Translations under genes and position numbers: made by a program
Notes under the pieces: generated by a model
Database searches by the model: none
Seen by the model: the letters and a program-made list of their open reading frames with translations, nothing else
Told to the model about the DNA's origin: nothing
Assembly (NCBI GenBank): GCA_002709295.1
Contig: PAQL01000012.1
Location: 14,133-47,566, forward strand
Direction of reading: 5' to 3'
Length of the DNA stretch: 33,434 nt
DNA from: Phycisphaerae bacterium
Lineage (GTDB): Bacteria > Planctomycetota > Phycisphaerae > Phycisphaerales > SM1A02
Shown here: positions 1 to 6,676 of the stretch, one piece after another
How the letters are laid out: every line of letters starts with the position of its first letter
Position numbering within the stretch: position 1 is the first letter of the stretch

Positions 1-573
1 GTGGGCGTCGATCACATGAGCTCCGTGCTCGACTACGACGACCGCAGCTGCTCGATCCTCTTCGGCGACGCCGCCGGAGCCGCGATCCTGGAGGCCACCG
101 ACGATCCCACCAGGGGCGGCGTCTACCAGACCATGCACGCGGACGGTCGGGGTTGGGAATCGCTCTACATCCCCAGGAGGGAATCCGACCTCGTGGAGGG
201 GGCCGATCCCGACGAGATCAGGATCGGCTGCCTGCGTATGAACGGCCGCGAGGTCTACAAGTTCGCGGTCACCAAGTTCCAGCGATCGATCAAGAAGGCT
301 CTCGAGGCCAGAGGCCTCGAGCCCGATGACGTGGGCTCGTACATCTGTCACCAGTCCAACGCCAGAATCATCGAGAGCGCGGTCGAGAAGCTCGGCCTTC
401 CGCCCGATCGGGTGTACATCAACATCGACGAGTACGGAAACACCTCCGCCGGATCGGTCGGACTCTGCCTCGACGAGATGATGAGCAAGGACCTGATCGA
501 TCAGTCGAAGCCCACGCTGCTCGTGGCGTTCGGAGGCGGCATGACCTGGGCCAGTTCACTCTGGTACTGGTAG
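1..573 (+). CDS. fabH: 3-oxoacyl-ACP synthase III (KAS III), 3' part
   Basis: C-terminal part of beta-ketoacyl-ACP synthase III, which condenses acetyl-CoA with malonyl-ACP to start fatty-acid synthesis. The 5' end lies outside the window, so the first codon here is internal and the catalytic cysteine is not seen. Visible are the LFGDAAGAAIL segment, the catalytic histidine in ICHQSNARI (about residue 116 of this fragment) and the catalytic asparagine in YGNTSAGSV, followed by the usual C-terminal FGGGMTW stretch. It ends 97 bases before fabD and heads a fab cluster on the same strand. Family assignment is secure; only the missing 5' end limits it. Confidence 0.95.
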   Translation: MGVDHMSSVLDYDDRSCSILFGDAAGAAILEATDDPTRGGVYQTMHADGRGWESLYIPRRESDLVEGADPDEIRIGCLRMNGREVYKFAVTKFQRSIKKALEARGLEPDDVGSYICHQSNARIIESAVEKLGLPPDRVYINIDEYGNTSAGSVGLCLDEMMSKDLIDQSKPTLLVAFGGGMTWASSLWYW

Positions 574-631
574 CACCTCCCCCCCTTCACACAGGCACGA
601 GGGCGAGGTCGCCTTCGACAACCGCGTTCCT

Positions 632-650
632 CGCCGGAGATCCTCCGGCG
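632..650 (+). other. Hairpin between fabH and fabD
   Basis: A perfect 8-bp inverted repeat (CGCCGGAG, loop ATC, CTCCGGCG) lies in the short gap between fabH and fabD. There is no T-run after it, so it does not look like a classic terminator. It may be an mRNA-stabilising or processing structure, or a weak attenuator. It sits 21 bases before the fabD start and just ahead of its Shine-Dalgarno sequence (GGAG at 658-661). Confidence 0.5.
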
Positions 651-670
651 CCACCCTGGAGTCAGTTGCG

Positions 671-1636
671 ATGCAGAAGCCACGAGTCGTTCTCCTCTGT
701 CCCGGACAGGGCGCTCAGGCCGTCGGCATGGGCAGGGAGTGGATGAGCGGGTACCCCGCATCCGCCCAGACCTTCGCCGCTGCGGACGAAATCGTCGATC
801 TCGGGGATCTCGGCCCCCTCACCCGACTGTGCTTCGATGGTCCGGCGGAGAGCCTGAACCGGACGGATGTGAGCCAGCCGGCCCTGTTCGCCACCGCGGT
901 GGCGAGCTACCAGGCGCTCCTCGAGCACTGGGGAGGCGTCGAACTCCAGGCCACCCTGGGACTCTCCCTGGGCGAATACACCGCGCTCCACCTCGCGGGC
1001 GCCTTCGGATTCAAGGACGGGCTCCGGCTGGTCGCCACCCGCGGTCGACTCATGCAGGAGGCCGCGGAGGCGTCGGAAGGCGGCATGGTCGCCCTCGTCG
1101 GCGCCGACGAGGAACAGGCCGACCAACTCTGCGAACAGGCTCGAGGAGACGACGTGCTCGTCCCCGCGAACTTCAACTCTCCGGGCCAGATCGTGGTCTC
1201 GGGCAGTGCCTCCGCCTGTGACCGGGCCGTCGAGGTCGCCGGCACCATGGGCCTCCGAGCAAGCCGGCTCTCCGTGGCCGGAGCATTCCACAGCCCCCTC
1301 ATGGCCCCCGCGGCTGAAGGCATGGCCAGAGCCCTCGAGGAGGTGGAAATCCAGCCTCTGAACACCGTGGTCTACTCCAACGTCACCGGACAGCCCCACG
1401 AATCGGACAATCCCGAACTTCTCAAGCAACGACTGATCGAACAACTCACCAGCCCGGTACGATGGAGCGAGGACTGTTCGGCCCTCGCGGCCACCCTCGC
1501 CGGCGTGGCCGAGGAGGATCGTCCCCAGGTACACGAACTGGCTCCGGGCAAGGTGCTCAAGGGCCTGTTCAGACGAATCGACAAGAGCGTGAAGGTCACC
1601 AGTCATGATGAACCAGACACCACCCCGGTTTCTTGA
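671..1636 (+). CDS. fabD: Malonyl-CoA:ACP transacylase
   Basis: FabD loads malonyl groups from malonyl-CoA onto acyl carrier protein in the cytoplasm. The 321-residue length is normal for the family. The N-terminal PGQGAQ motif is present. The nucleophile serine is S99 in GLSLGEY, the malonate-binding arginine is R124 in VATRGRLM, and the catalytic histidine is H207 in GAFHSPLM. The YSNVTGQP segment is also typical. GGAG at 658-661 lies 9 bases before the ATG. The gene follows fabH and its 3' end overlaps the next gene, a lipoprotein, by 32 bases, suggesting coupled expression. Confidence 0.95.
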   Translation: MQKPRVVLLCPGQGAQAVGMGREWMSGYPASAQTFAAADEIVDLGDLGPLTRLCFDGPAESLNRTDVSQPALFATAVASYQALLEHWGGVELQATLGLSLGEYTALHLAGAFGFKDGLRLVATRGRLMQEAAEASEGGMVALVGADEEQADQLCEQARGDDVLVPANFNSPGQIVVSGSASACDRAVEVAGTMGLRASRLSVAGAFHSPLMAPAAEGMARALEEVEIQPLNTVVYSNVTGQPHESDNPELLKQRLIEQLTSPVRWSEDCSALAATLAGVAEEDRPQVHELAPGKVLKGLFRRIDKSVKVTSHDEPDTTPVS

Positions 1637-2435
1637 AACGGCAGCCCGCGGGCTCACCTGCGGCGCGATCATCTGCGTGATGGTCGGGCTCGGTGGCTGC
1701 GGCGAGGAGGAAGTCGTGCAGGCTCCTCCCAAGCCCCGCAAGACCGCACCCGCCCCGCCGCCGCCGCCGCCGCCGCCGTCGGTCACGCCGGTGGCCGATC
1801 TCATGGCCCGTTATCAGATCGATCCCCGAGTCTCCCTCCCCGAGGATCAGGCCCCGGACAACGACCCTGATCGCATCGCGGTCCTTCGATTCTTCGATGG
1901 GTTCGCCAAGGGCGACGCCGGCCAGGTCGGCGGACTCCTGAGTGGGCCCGACGCCGCTCTCCTCGAGCGCATGGATCAGTCCGGAAGCTTCCAGGAAGCG
2001 ACCGACGGGATCATGGCCATCAACGTCCAGACCGGCAGCGCCACCATCGGTGACTGCGCCCTCGCCCTGATCATGGTCGACGGGGAGTTCGAAGCCCAGC
2101 TGTGGACCTTCGAGGTCGACGGCGATCCGGCCGCGGATGGCGCCCGGTTCGACTCGGTGCCCGCGTCCCCCGACATCATCGAGCACCTGAGCGGCGACGA
2201 CTGGATCGCGGCCTGGATCGAGGTCATGGAGGGTGAATGGGCCCGGGCTCTGGAACCCGACGAGGTGGTCGAGATCGCCAGCACCGACCTCAGCGACGAG
2301 GAGGAGGAATCGGCCTCGAGCCCGGGTGGAAACGCCCCGATCGGCCCCGGAGGTGGGGCACCGGGCCGGAAGCGACACCCCGGTCCGGTGGTCGATCCGA
2401 ACCCCCAGGGGCCGGGCGGCCCGACCGGCCGCTGA
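1605..2435 (+). CDS. Proline-rich lipoprotein of unknown function
   Basis: I do not recognise a family. The N-terminus has a hydrophobic stretch ending in a lipobox (VGLGGC, cysteine at residue 32), so the protein is probably lipid-anchored outside the inner membrane. An Ala/Pro linker with eight consecutive prolines follows, then a globular part of about 190 residues resembling small SnoaL/NTF2-like folds only in general character (a guess). The tail is rich in Gly and Pro. The start overlaps fabD by 32 bases, with AAGG about 10 bases upstream, and a strong terminator follows at 2462. It is thus the last gene of the fabH-fabD transcript and sits between fabD and fabG, where no lipoprotein is expected from fatty-acid synthesis. 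Function unknown. Confidence 0.8.
   Translation: MMNQTPPRFLETAARGLTCGAIICVMVGLGGCGEEEVVQAPPKPRKTAPAPPPPPPPPSVTPVADLMARYQIDPRVSLPEDQAPDNDPDRIAVLRFFDGFAKGDAGQVGGLLSGPDAALLERMDQSGSFQEATDGIMAINVQTGSATIGDCALALIMVDGEFEAQLWTFEVDGDPAADGARFDSVPASPDIIEHLSGDDWIAAWIEVMEGEWARALEPDEVVEIASTDLSDEEEESASSPGGNAPIGPGGGAPGRKRHPGPVVDPNPQGPGGPTGR
1755..1778 (+). repeat. (CCG)8 trinucleotide run
   Basis: Eight CCG copies in a row encode the polyproline stretch of the lipoprotein. Slippage in units of three would change linker length without a frameshift. Translation of such a run normally needs elongation factor P. Confidence 0.85.
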
Positions 2436-2461
2436 AGCGACTTACAGCATGAACGTCGATT

Positions 2462-2498
2462 CGGGCTCCCGATCTCAGGATCGGGAGCCCGTTCTTCT
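2462..2498 (+). terminator. Intrinsic terminator after the fabH-fabD-lipoprotein unit
   Basis: A perfect 13-bp stem (CGGGCTCCCGATC, 2462-2474; loop TCAG; partner 2479-2491) is followed by TTCTTCT. It lies 26 bases after the lipoprotein stop and before the fabG promoter. This is the best intrinsic terminator in the window and implies that fabG is transcribed from its own promoter. Confidence 0.85.
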
Positions 2499-2588
2499 GG
2501 CCTCCGAAGGGCCATGGATCCGAAGGATCCAGTTTCCCCTGCTTCGGGGATCCACCGCCGTTCCTCGCACGCCCGGGCGGCCAACCGC

Positions 2589-2594
2589 TACACT
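2589..2594 (+). promoter_or_regulatory. Probable -10 box for fabG (TACACT)
   Basis: TACACT lies between the terminator at 2462-2498 and the fabG reading frame. A transcript would start near 2601. No good -35 hexamer is visible at 16-18 bases upstream. It matches the TAnnnT form found upstream of many genes in this window, and it excludes the in-frame ATG at 2514 as the start if it is the only promoter. Confidence 0.5.
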
Positions 2595-2612
2595 CTCGCC
2601 CCTTCGGAGCGG

Positions 2613-3377
2613 GTGATCCCGCACCACAGACGGAGTCGAATCATCGATCAACGACTTGCCATCGTGACCGGCGCCAGCCGCGGTATCGGCCGTTCCATCG
2701 CGAGCCGCCTCGCTGCCGACGGCCTTCATGTGGTCGCCGTCGCCCGCTCGGCGGAGCCCCTCGGCACCCTCGTCGAGGAGATCACGGCTGCCGGTGGCTC
2801 CGCGGAGTTCCGCACCTGCGATGTCGGTGAGGGCAACGCCCTCGGCGACCTCGTGGAGGAGGTCGCCGAGACCTCCGGCCGACTGGACGTCCTGGTCAAC
2901 AACGCCGGCATCACTCGGGACGGACTCATCCTCAGGATGTCCGACGAGGACTTCGACCAGGTGATCGCGGTGAATCTCCGATCGATCTTCTCCGCCTGCC
3001 GTGCCGCCGCCCGCCCCATGATGAGAGGCCGCTACGGCCGGATCGTGAACATCGGTTCGGTCAGCGGGATCGCCGGAAACGCCGGGCAGGTCAACTACGC
3101 GACCGCGAAGGCGGGCCTGATCGGCATGACCAAGTCCGTCGCCAAGGAGCTCGGAGCCAAGGGAGTCACCGCCAACGTGGTCGCCCCGGGCTTCGTCCGA
3201 ACCGACATGACCGAAGCCCTCGCCTCCGGCCGGGAGGACGAGATGGCCAAGATGATCACCGTTCGTCGACTCGGAGAGCCCGAGGACATCTCGGGAGCCG
3301 TCTCCTACCTCGCCTCGGAGCAGGCCGGCTACGTGACGGGCCAGGTGCTCGTGGTGGACGGGGGATTGGTGATCTGA
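2613..3377 (+). CDS. fabG: 3-oxoacyl-ACP reductase
   Basis: FabG reduces 3-oxoacyl-ACP with NADPH in the elongation cycle. It is a classical short-chain dehydrogenase: TGASRGIG cofactor-binding loop, NNAG, catalytic serine in IGSVSG (S149 in this numbering), YATAK with Y162 and K166, and the C-terminal VVDGGLVI. The start is uncertain. The GTG at 2613 has a GGAG only 3 bases away, giving 254 residues. The in-frame ATC codons at 2640 and 2643 follow GGAG (2632-2635) by 4 and 7 bases and would give 245 or 244 residues, the usual FabG length. The ATG at 2514 lies upstream of the apparent -10 box and gives an atypical N-terminal extension. Function is secure, start is not. Confidence 0.95.
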   Translation: MIPHHRRSRIIDQRLAIVTGASRGIGRSIASRLAADGLHVVAVARSAEPLGTLVEEITAAGGSAEFRTCDVGEGNALGDLVEEVAETSGRLDVLVNNAGITRDGLILRMSDEDFDQVIAVNLRSIFSACRAAARPMMRGRYGRIVNIGSVSGIAGNAGQVNYATAKAGLIGMTKSVAKELGAKGVTANVVAPGFVRTDMTEALASGREDEMAKMITVRRLGEPEDISGAVSYLASEQAGYVTGQVLVVDGGLVI

Positions 3378-3464
3378 TTCCGGACCAAGGACCACCCCAT
3401 CCTGCCATCAGGGCGGATTGGGCGGTATGACGATGGGGCCCCCCCGCTCGGGAGGAATCCCCGG

Positions 3465-3470
3465 TATATT
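3465..3470 (+). promoter_or_regulatory. Probable -10 box for acpP (TATATT)
   Basis: TATATT is a near-consensus -10 element in an otherwise GC-rich stretch. It would start a transcript near 3477 with a leader of about 37 bases carrying the Shine-Dalgarno GGAG (3502-3505). No clear -35 element was found at 17 bases. A dedicated promoter fits the high demand for acyl carrier protein. Confidence 0.6.
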
Positions 3471-3481
3471 CCGACTGCCCG

Positions 3482-3501
3482 GCCCCAAGAGGGGGCTTTT
3501 T
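3482..3501 (+). other. Hairpin plus T5 in the acpP leader
   Basis: GCCCC (3482-3486), loop AAGAG, GGGGC (3492-3496), then TTTTT (3497-3501), directly followed by the Shine-Dalgarno GGAG. The shape is that of a small intrinsic terminator. It could stop readthrough from fabG, act as a 5'-end stabilising hairpin on a transcript starting at about 3477, or attenuate acpP. Confidence 0.5.
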
Positions 3502-3513
3502 GGAGACTCAACC

Positions 3514-3762
3514 GTGACCGAAGCCGAGATCGAAACCAAGGTGATCGACATCGTTGCGGAGCAGATGGGCGTTGATCGCGCCGAAATCAACCGCGACACC
3601 AGCTTCACCAACGACCTGAACGCCGACAGCCTCGACACTGTCGAGCTCGTGATGGAATTCGAGGACGAATTCGACACTTCCATCCCCGACGAGAACGCCG
3701 AGAAGATCCAGACGGTCGGCGAGGCGATCGAGTTCATCAAGGCCAACCTGAACAAGAGCTGA
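3514..3762 (+). CDS. acpP: Acyl carrier protein
   Basis: Small acidic carrier of growing acyl chains in fatty-acid synthesis; 82 residues, the normal size. The phosphopantetheine attachment serine is S39 in [10 protein letters not shown]. The reading frame extends further upstream, but GTG at 3514 is chosen because it is preceded by GGAG at 3502-3505 with 8 bases spacing and gives the standard N-terminus ([13 protein letters not shown]). It lies between fabG and fabF, as is usual. A dedicated -10 box and leader hairpin precede it, and two hairpins follow it before fabF, which would favour more acpP than fabF mRNA. Confidence 0.97.
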   Translation: MTEAEIETKVIDIVAEQMGVDRAEINRDTSFTNDLNADSLDTVELVMEFEDEFDTSIPDENAEKIQTVGEAIEFIKANLNKS

Positions 3763-3770
3763 GCCAACGC

Positions 3771-3827
3771 GACGGCGTCCCGATGTCGCCGTCTGAACGA
3801 TCACTCCCGGGCCCCGGTCCGGGGAGT
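3771..3827 (+). other. Two stem-loops between acpP and fabF
   Basis: The first hairpin pairs GACGGCG (3771-3777) with CGCCGTC (3787-3793). The second pairs ACTCCC (3803-3808) with GGGAGT (3822-3827) and has an inner GC-rich core. Neither has a T-run, so they are more likely mRNA 3'-end stabilisers or partial terminators than full terminators. Confidence 0.5.
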
Positions 3828-3841
3828 CACACGGCCCAATC

Positions 3842-5101
3842 ATGCGGACCATCACCCTTCGTCGTGTCGCGGTCACCGGCCTCGGCGCCATCACCGACCT
3901 CGGCCATGACGTCCCTTCCACGTGGGAGGCCATGATGTCGGCCCGATCCGGCATCGGCCCGATCACCGCGTTCGAACAGAACGAGGAATGGACGGTCCGT
4001 TTCGCCGGTGAAGTCGGCGACTTCGACACCTCGAGCTGCGTCGAGGGCCGCGAGGCCAAGCGGATGGACCGCGCCTGTCTCCTCGGCCTGGTGGCCGCGG
4101 AAGAGGCCGCACTTCATTCCGGCATCGACTTCCAGTCGGGTGATCACGGCCGACGGGGCGTGGCGATCGGCTCGGGCATCGGCGGCATCATCACCATCGA
4201 GATCGGCTACGGGAAGCTCCTGAAGACCGGGCCGAAGAAGATCAACCCGTTCACCGTCCCCAAGCTGATGGTGAACGCCTGTGCCGGAAACGTCTCGATC
4301 CGCCACAAGCTCCAGGGTGCCAACATCGCCACCGCCACGGCGTGTGCCACCGGTGGACACTCGATCGGCGCGGCCTTCCAGATGATCCAGCGTGGCGACG
4401 CGGACGTGATGCTCGCCGGCGGCACCGAAGCCGCGGTCAGCTCGCTCTGCATCGGTGCCTTCTCCACGATGAAGGCCCTCTCCACTCGAAACGACGATCC
4501 CGAGGGCGCCTCCCGCCCCTTCGATCAGGATCGAGATGGATTCGTCCTCGCCGAAGGGGCCGCGGTGCTGGTCCTCGAGGAATACGAGCATGCGAAGGCT
4601 CGTGGCGCGGAGATCCTCGCCGAGATCGTGGGCTACGCCTCCAGCGGCGACGCCCACCACATCGCCGCTCCCGACGAGTCGGGAGTCGGTGCCCGCAACG
4701 CGATGACCTGGGCGCTCAAGGACGCCGAGCTCGAACCCGAGCAGATCGGCTACATCAATGCCCATGGCACCTCGACCCCTCTCGGGGACGCCGCCGAGGT
4801 GAACGCGGTCAAGGCCGTCTTCGGCGACCACGCGAACAAGCTGGCGATGAGCAGCACCAAGTCCATGACCGGACACGCCCTCGGGGCCGCCGGCGGGATC
4901 GAGAGCGTCGCCGTGGTGCAGGCCCTCCTCTCCGGCAACCTGCCTCCCACGATCAACCTCGACGCTCCCGACGAGGAGTTCGATCTCGACTTCGTAGCCA
5001 ACGAGCCCCAGGCCCGGCAGGTGGACTACGCGATCAACAACTCCTTCGGCTTCGGCGGGCACAACGTCAGCCTGATCTTCAAGCGTCATCAGGGGGACTG
5101 A
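3842..5101 (+). CDS. fabF: 3-oxoacyl-ACP synthase II (KAS II)
   Basis: FabF condenses malonyl-ACP with acyl-ACP in chain elongation. The 419-residue length is typical. The thiolase-fold triad is complete: C168 in TACATGG, H308 in HGTSTPLGD and H345 in KSMTGHALGAAGG, with K340 also present. The C-terminal NNSFGFGGHN motif is intact. It starts 79 bases after acpP; no clear Shine-Dalgarno sequence lies at normal distance before the ATG. Its stop codon lies inside an 11-bp tandem repeat (5092-5134). Confidence 0.97.
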   Translation: MRTITLRRVAVTGLGAITDLGHDVPSTWEAMMSARSGIGPITAFEQNEEWTVRFAGEVGDFDTSSCVEGREAKRMDRACLLGLVAAEEAALHSGIDFQSGDHGRRGVAIGSGIGGIITIEIGYGKLLKTGPKKINPFTVPKLMVNACAGNVSIRHKLQGANIATATACATGGHSIGAAFQMIQRGDADVMLAGGTEAAVSSLCIGAFSTMKALSTRNDDPEGASRPFDQDRDGFVLAEGAAVLVLEEYEHAKARGAEILAEIVGYASSGDAHHIAAPDESGVGARNAMTWALKDAELEPEQIGYINAHGTSTPLGDAAEVNAVKAVFGDHANKLAMSSTKSMTGHALGAAGGIESVAVVQALLSGNLPPTINLDAPDEEFDLDFVANEPQARQVDYAINNSFGFGGHNVSLIFKRHQGD

Positions 5102-5134
5102 GGGGGGACTGAGGGGCGACTGAGGGGCGACTGA
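5092..5134 (+). repeat. Four tandem copies of an 11-bp unit at the fabF 3' end
   Basis: Four near-identical units of the form GGGGCGACTGA (first unit 10 bp, the others 11 bp) start in the last codons of fabF. Each unit ends in TGA. Because the period is 11, the TGAs fall in all three frames (5099, 5110, 5121, 5132). Confidence 0.9.
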
Positions 5135-5463
5135 GGGACGATCGGGGGGCGACCCGAGCCCGGGTCCGTTCCATCGCCGCCCCTGAAGCCCTCCCCGGCC
5201 CGACACCACCGGGCCCCATCCTCCATCCAGATGGTTTCAGACCCCCTCCTGGCGGTCCCTCCAGCCCAATCCGGGACGAAGGCGGGCGGCTTTCCTCGAT
5301 TCTGGTGAACGAGCCGCGGCTCCCGGGGATCCTCACTGTGGAATCGCCTCACTCCCCGACCGCCCCGGGCTCCCACTGGATCCCAGCGGCCCGGCGAGCC
5401 GATGACACTCCTGGAGCGACCCACCGGTTGGGGGTCTCCAATCCCCCGAGACGGGCCTCACGA
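5135..5463. other. Gene-poor gap between fabF and fliN
   Basis: No coding sequence with recognisable features is seen here. It contains a hairpin GGCCCG/CGGGCC (5197-5202 with 5210-5215) without a T-run, and GGGGG/CCCCC (5430-5434 with 5443-5447) in the likely fliN leader. No convincing promoter is visible; GACACT at 5404-5409 is a weak -10 candidate. Confidence 0.5.
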
Positions 5464-5730
5464 ATGCCGGAAGATCTCAGTTCCATCCTCTCGCTCGAAG
5501 TCCCCCTGATCGTCGAGGTCGCTCGACGACGGATGGCCCTCGCCGAAGCCGTGAACCTCGTCCACGGGGCGATCATCGAGTTCCCCCAGTCCAGCGACGG
5601 CGAACTCCGGGTCCTGGTCAACAACAAGGCCATCGGCACCGGGACCGCGGTGAAGGTCGGGGAGAACTTCGGGGTGAGGATCTCGAACGTCGGGGACGTC
5701 ACCAGCCGGGTCCAGGCCCTGGGGGCCTGA
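5464..5730 (+). CDS. fliN: FliN-type flagellar motor switch protein (SpoA domain)
   Basis: FliN forms the bottom of the flagellar C-ring and takes part in switching and export. The 88-residue product is almost entirely one SpoA domain: LEVPLIVEVARRRMALAEA, then VHGAIIEF, LRVLVNNKAIGTGTAVKV and FGVRISNVG at the end, which fits the family consensus. The ATG at 5464 is chosen over the upstream frame extension because the family fold starts here. No strong Shine-Dalgarno is seen. No other flagellar gene lies in the window, so it is isolated. A role in a type III secretion C-ring (YscQ/HrcQB-like) cannot be ruled out from the sequence alone. Confidence 0.85.
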   Translation: MPEDLSSILSLEVPLIVEVARRRMALAEAVNLVHGAIIEFPQSSDGELRVLVNNKAIGTGTAVKVGENFGVRISNVGDVTSRVQALGA

Positions 5731-5772
5731 ACTCGGGCTCGATCGAGATCCACATCTCCATGCCGCGAGGAT

Positions 5773-5788
5773 TCGCGATCAGTCGCGA
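5773..5788. terminator. Hairpin over the stop codon between convergent genes
   Basis: TCGCGA (5773-5778), loop TCAG, TCGCGA (5783-5788) forms a 6-bp stem with the stop codon of the minus-strand gene in its loop. It lies between the convergent fliN and Bax-inhibitor-like genes. No T-run follows; a weak bidirectional terminator is possible. Confidence 0.35.
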
Positions 5789-6588
5789 TTCATCATCGTG
5801 ATGTACAGCACGAGCTTCAGCGACTCGTAGTAGATCCAGACCAGCGACGCGATGAGGCCGAAGGCCGCGTACCACTCGGTCTCCTTCGGAGCCCCGGATT
5901 CGACAAGGTCCTGCGCCTGTCGGAAATCCAGGATCAGCGTGAGCGAGGCCAGCCCGAGGAGGAAGATCGTCGCGACCATGCCGATCAGGAAGGTGTTTCC
6001 CGAGGCGAACGCGCTGCCGGGGTTGAAGACGATCGTGTTGATGCCGAACATCCACAGCACCCAGGAGATCAAGACCGCCACCATGACTCCGGCGACCGCG
6101 ACCTTGATGATGCTTGTGAACAGCGGGCCGCCGGTGAGGATCCCGGCCCGAAAGAGCGCCAGCATCGAGATCAGGCAGCCGACTGTGATCACGAACGCCT
6201 GGACCGCCACGCCTCCGGCCACCGCGATTCCCCGGGAAGCGAGCATGCCGTCGAAGAGCATGGCCACCCCACCGAGGAAGAGCCCCTGCAACACCGAGTA
6301 GACGAAACCGAAGTTCCTTGCCCTCGTCGCACTGCCTCGAATGAGGAAGAACATGCCGATGGACACCACGACATTCACCAGCATCAGCGGCGGGAGGAGT
6401 TTCGGCTGTCCCTGGAAGAAGGCATAGCCACCCGCCCCCGCAATCGTGGTGATGATCGCGAAGAGCCCGGTCTTGTTGACGACCCCGGAGATCGTCGCCG
6501 TCTCGGCGGCCTTGCTCTCACTCCACCAGTCGGCGCCCTTGAGAGCGCTGTCGCTCAGGGCGGGATTGCTTGATTGCAGCGCGCTCAT
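5779..6588 (-). CDS. Bax inhibitor-1/YccA-family membrane protein
   Basis: 269-residue protein with a soluble N-terminal segment of about 45 residues and about seven hydrophobic helices, matching the Bax1-I (YccA-like) family of bacterial inner-membrane proteins. The segment NFGFVYSVLQGLFLGG and the C-terminal WYAAFGLIASLVWIYYE followed by LKLVLYI are characteristic. Family members have been linked to membrane protein quality control and ion leak, but the role here is unknown. The ATG has GGAGG 8 bases upstream (6597-6601) and a TATTCT box at 6647-6652. It follows the PhoH-like gene on the same strand by 88 bases. Confidence 0.85.
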   Translation of the reverse strand: MSALQSSNPALSDSALKGADWWSESKAAETATISGVVNKTGLFAIITTIAGAGGYAFFQGQPKLLPPLMLVNVVVSIGMFFLIRGSATRARNFGFVYSVLQGLFLGGVAMLFDGMLASRGIAVAGGVAVQAFVITVGCLISMLALFRAGILTGGPLFTSIIKVAVAGVMVAVLISWVLWMFGINTIVFNPGSAFASGNTFLIGMVATIFLLGLASLTLILDFRQAQDLVESGAPKETEWYAAFGLIASLVWIYYESLKLVLYITMMNRD

Positions 6589-6646
6589 GGTGTCGACCTC
6601 CGATTTCGGTGCAGTCTGCTTCGGCCGTATTGCCTTGCCTGGTCCA

Positions 6647-6652
6647 AGAATA
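6647..6652 (-). promoter_or_regulatory. Probable -10 box for the Bax-inhibitor-like gene (TATTCT)
   Basis: TATTCT on the minus strand lies 58 bases before the ATG and would give a leader of about 52 bases with GGAGG in place. TTGACG at 6675-6680 is a possible -35, but the spacing (22) is too long for a standard promoter. Confidence 0.5.
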
Positions 6653-6676
6653 GCAGTCGGGACCGCTTCGCGATCG

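Noticed and set aside
2514-2612. In-frame ATG 2514 as the fabG start
   Set aside because: It would add 33 unrelated residues, and it lies upstream of the apparent TACACT box and directly after the terminator.
3827-5209. Minus-strand open frame of 460 codons
   Set aside because: Antisense to fabF, whose catalytic triad is complete.
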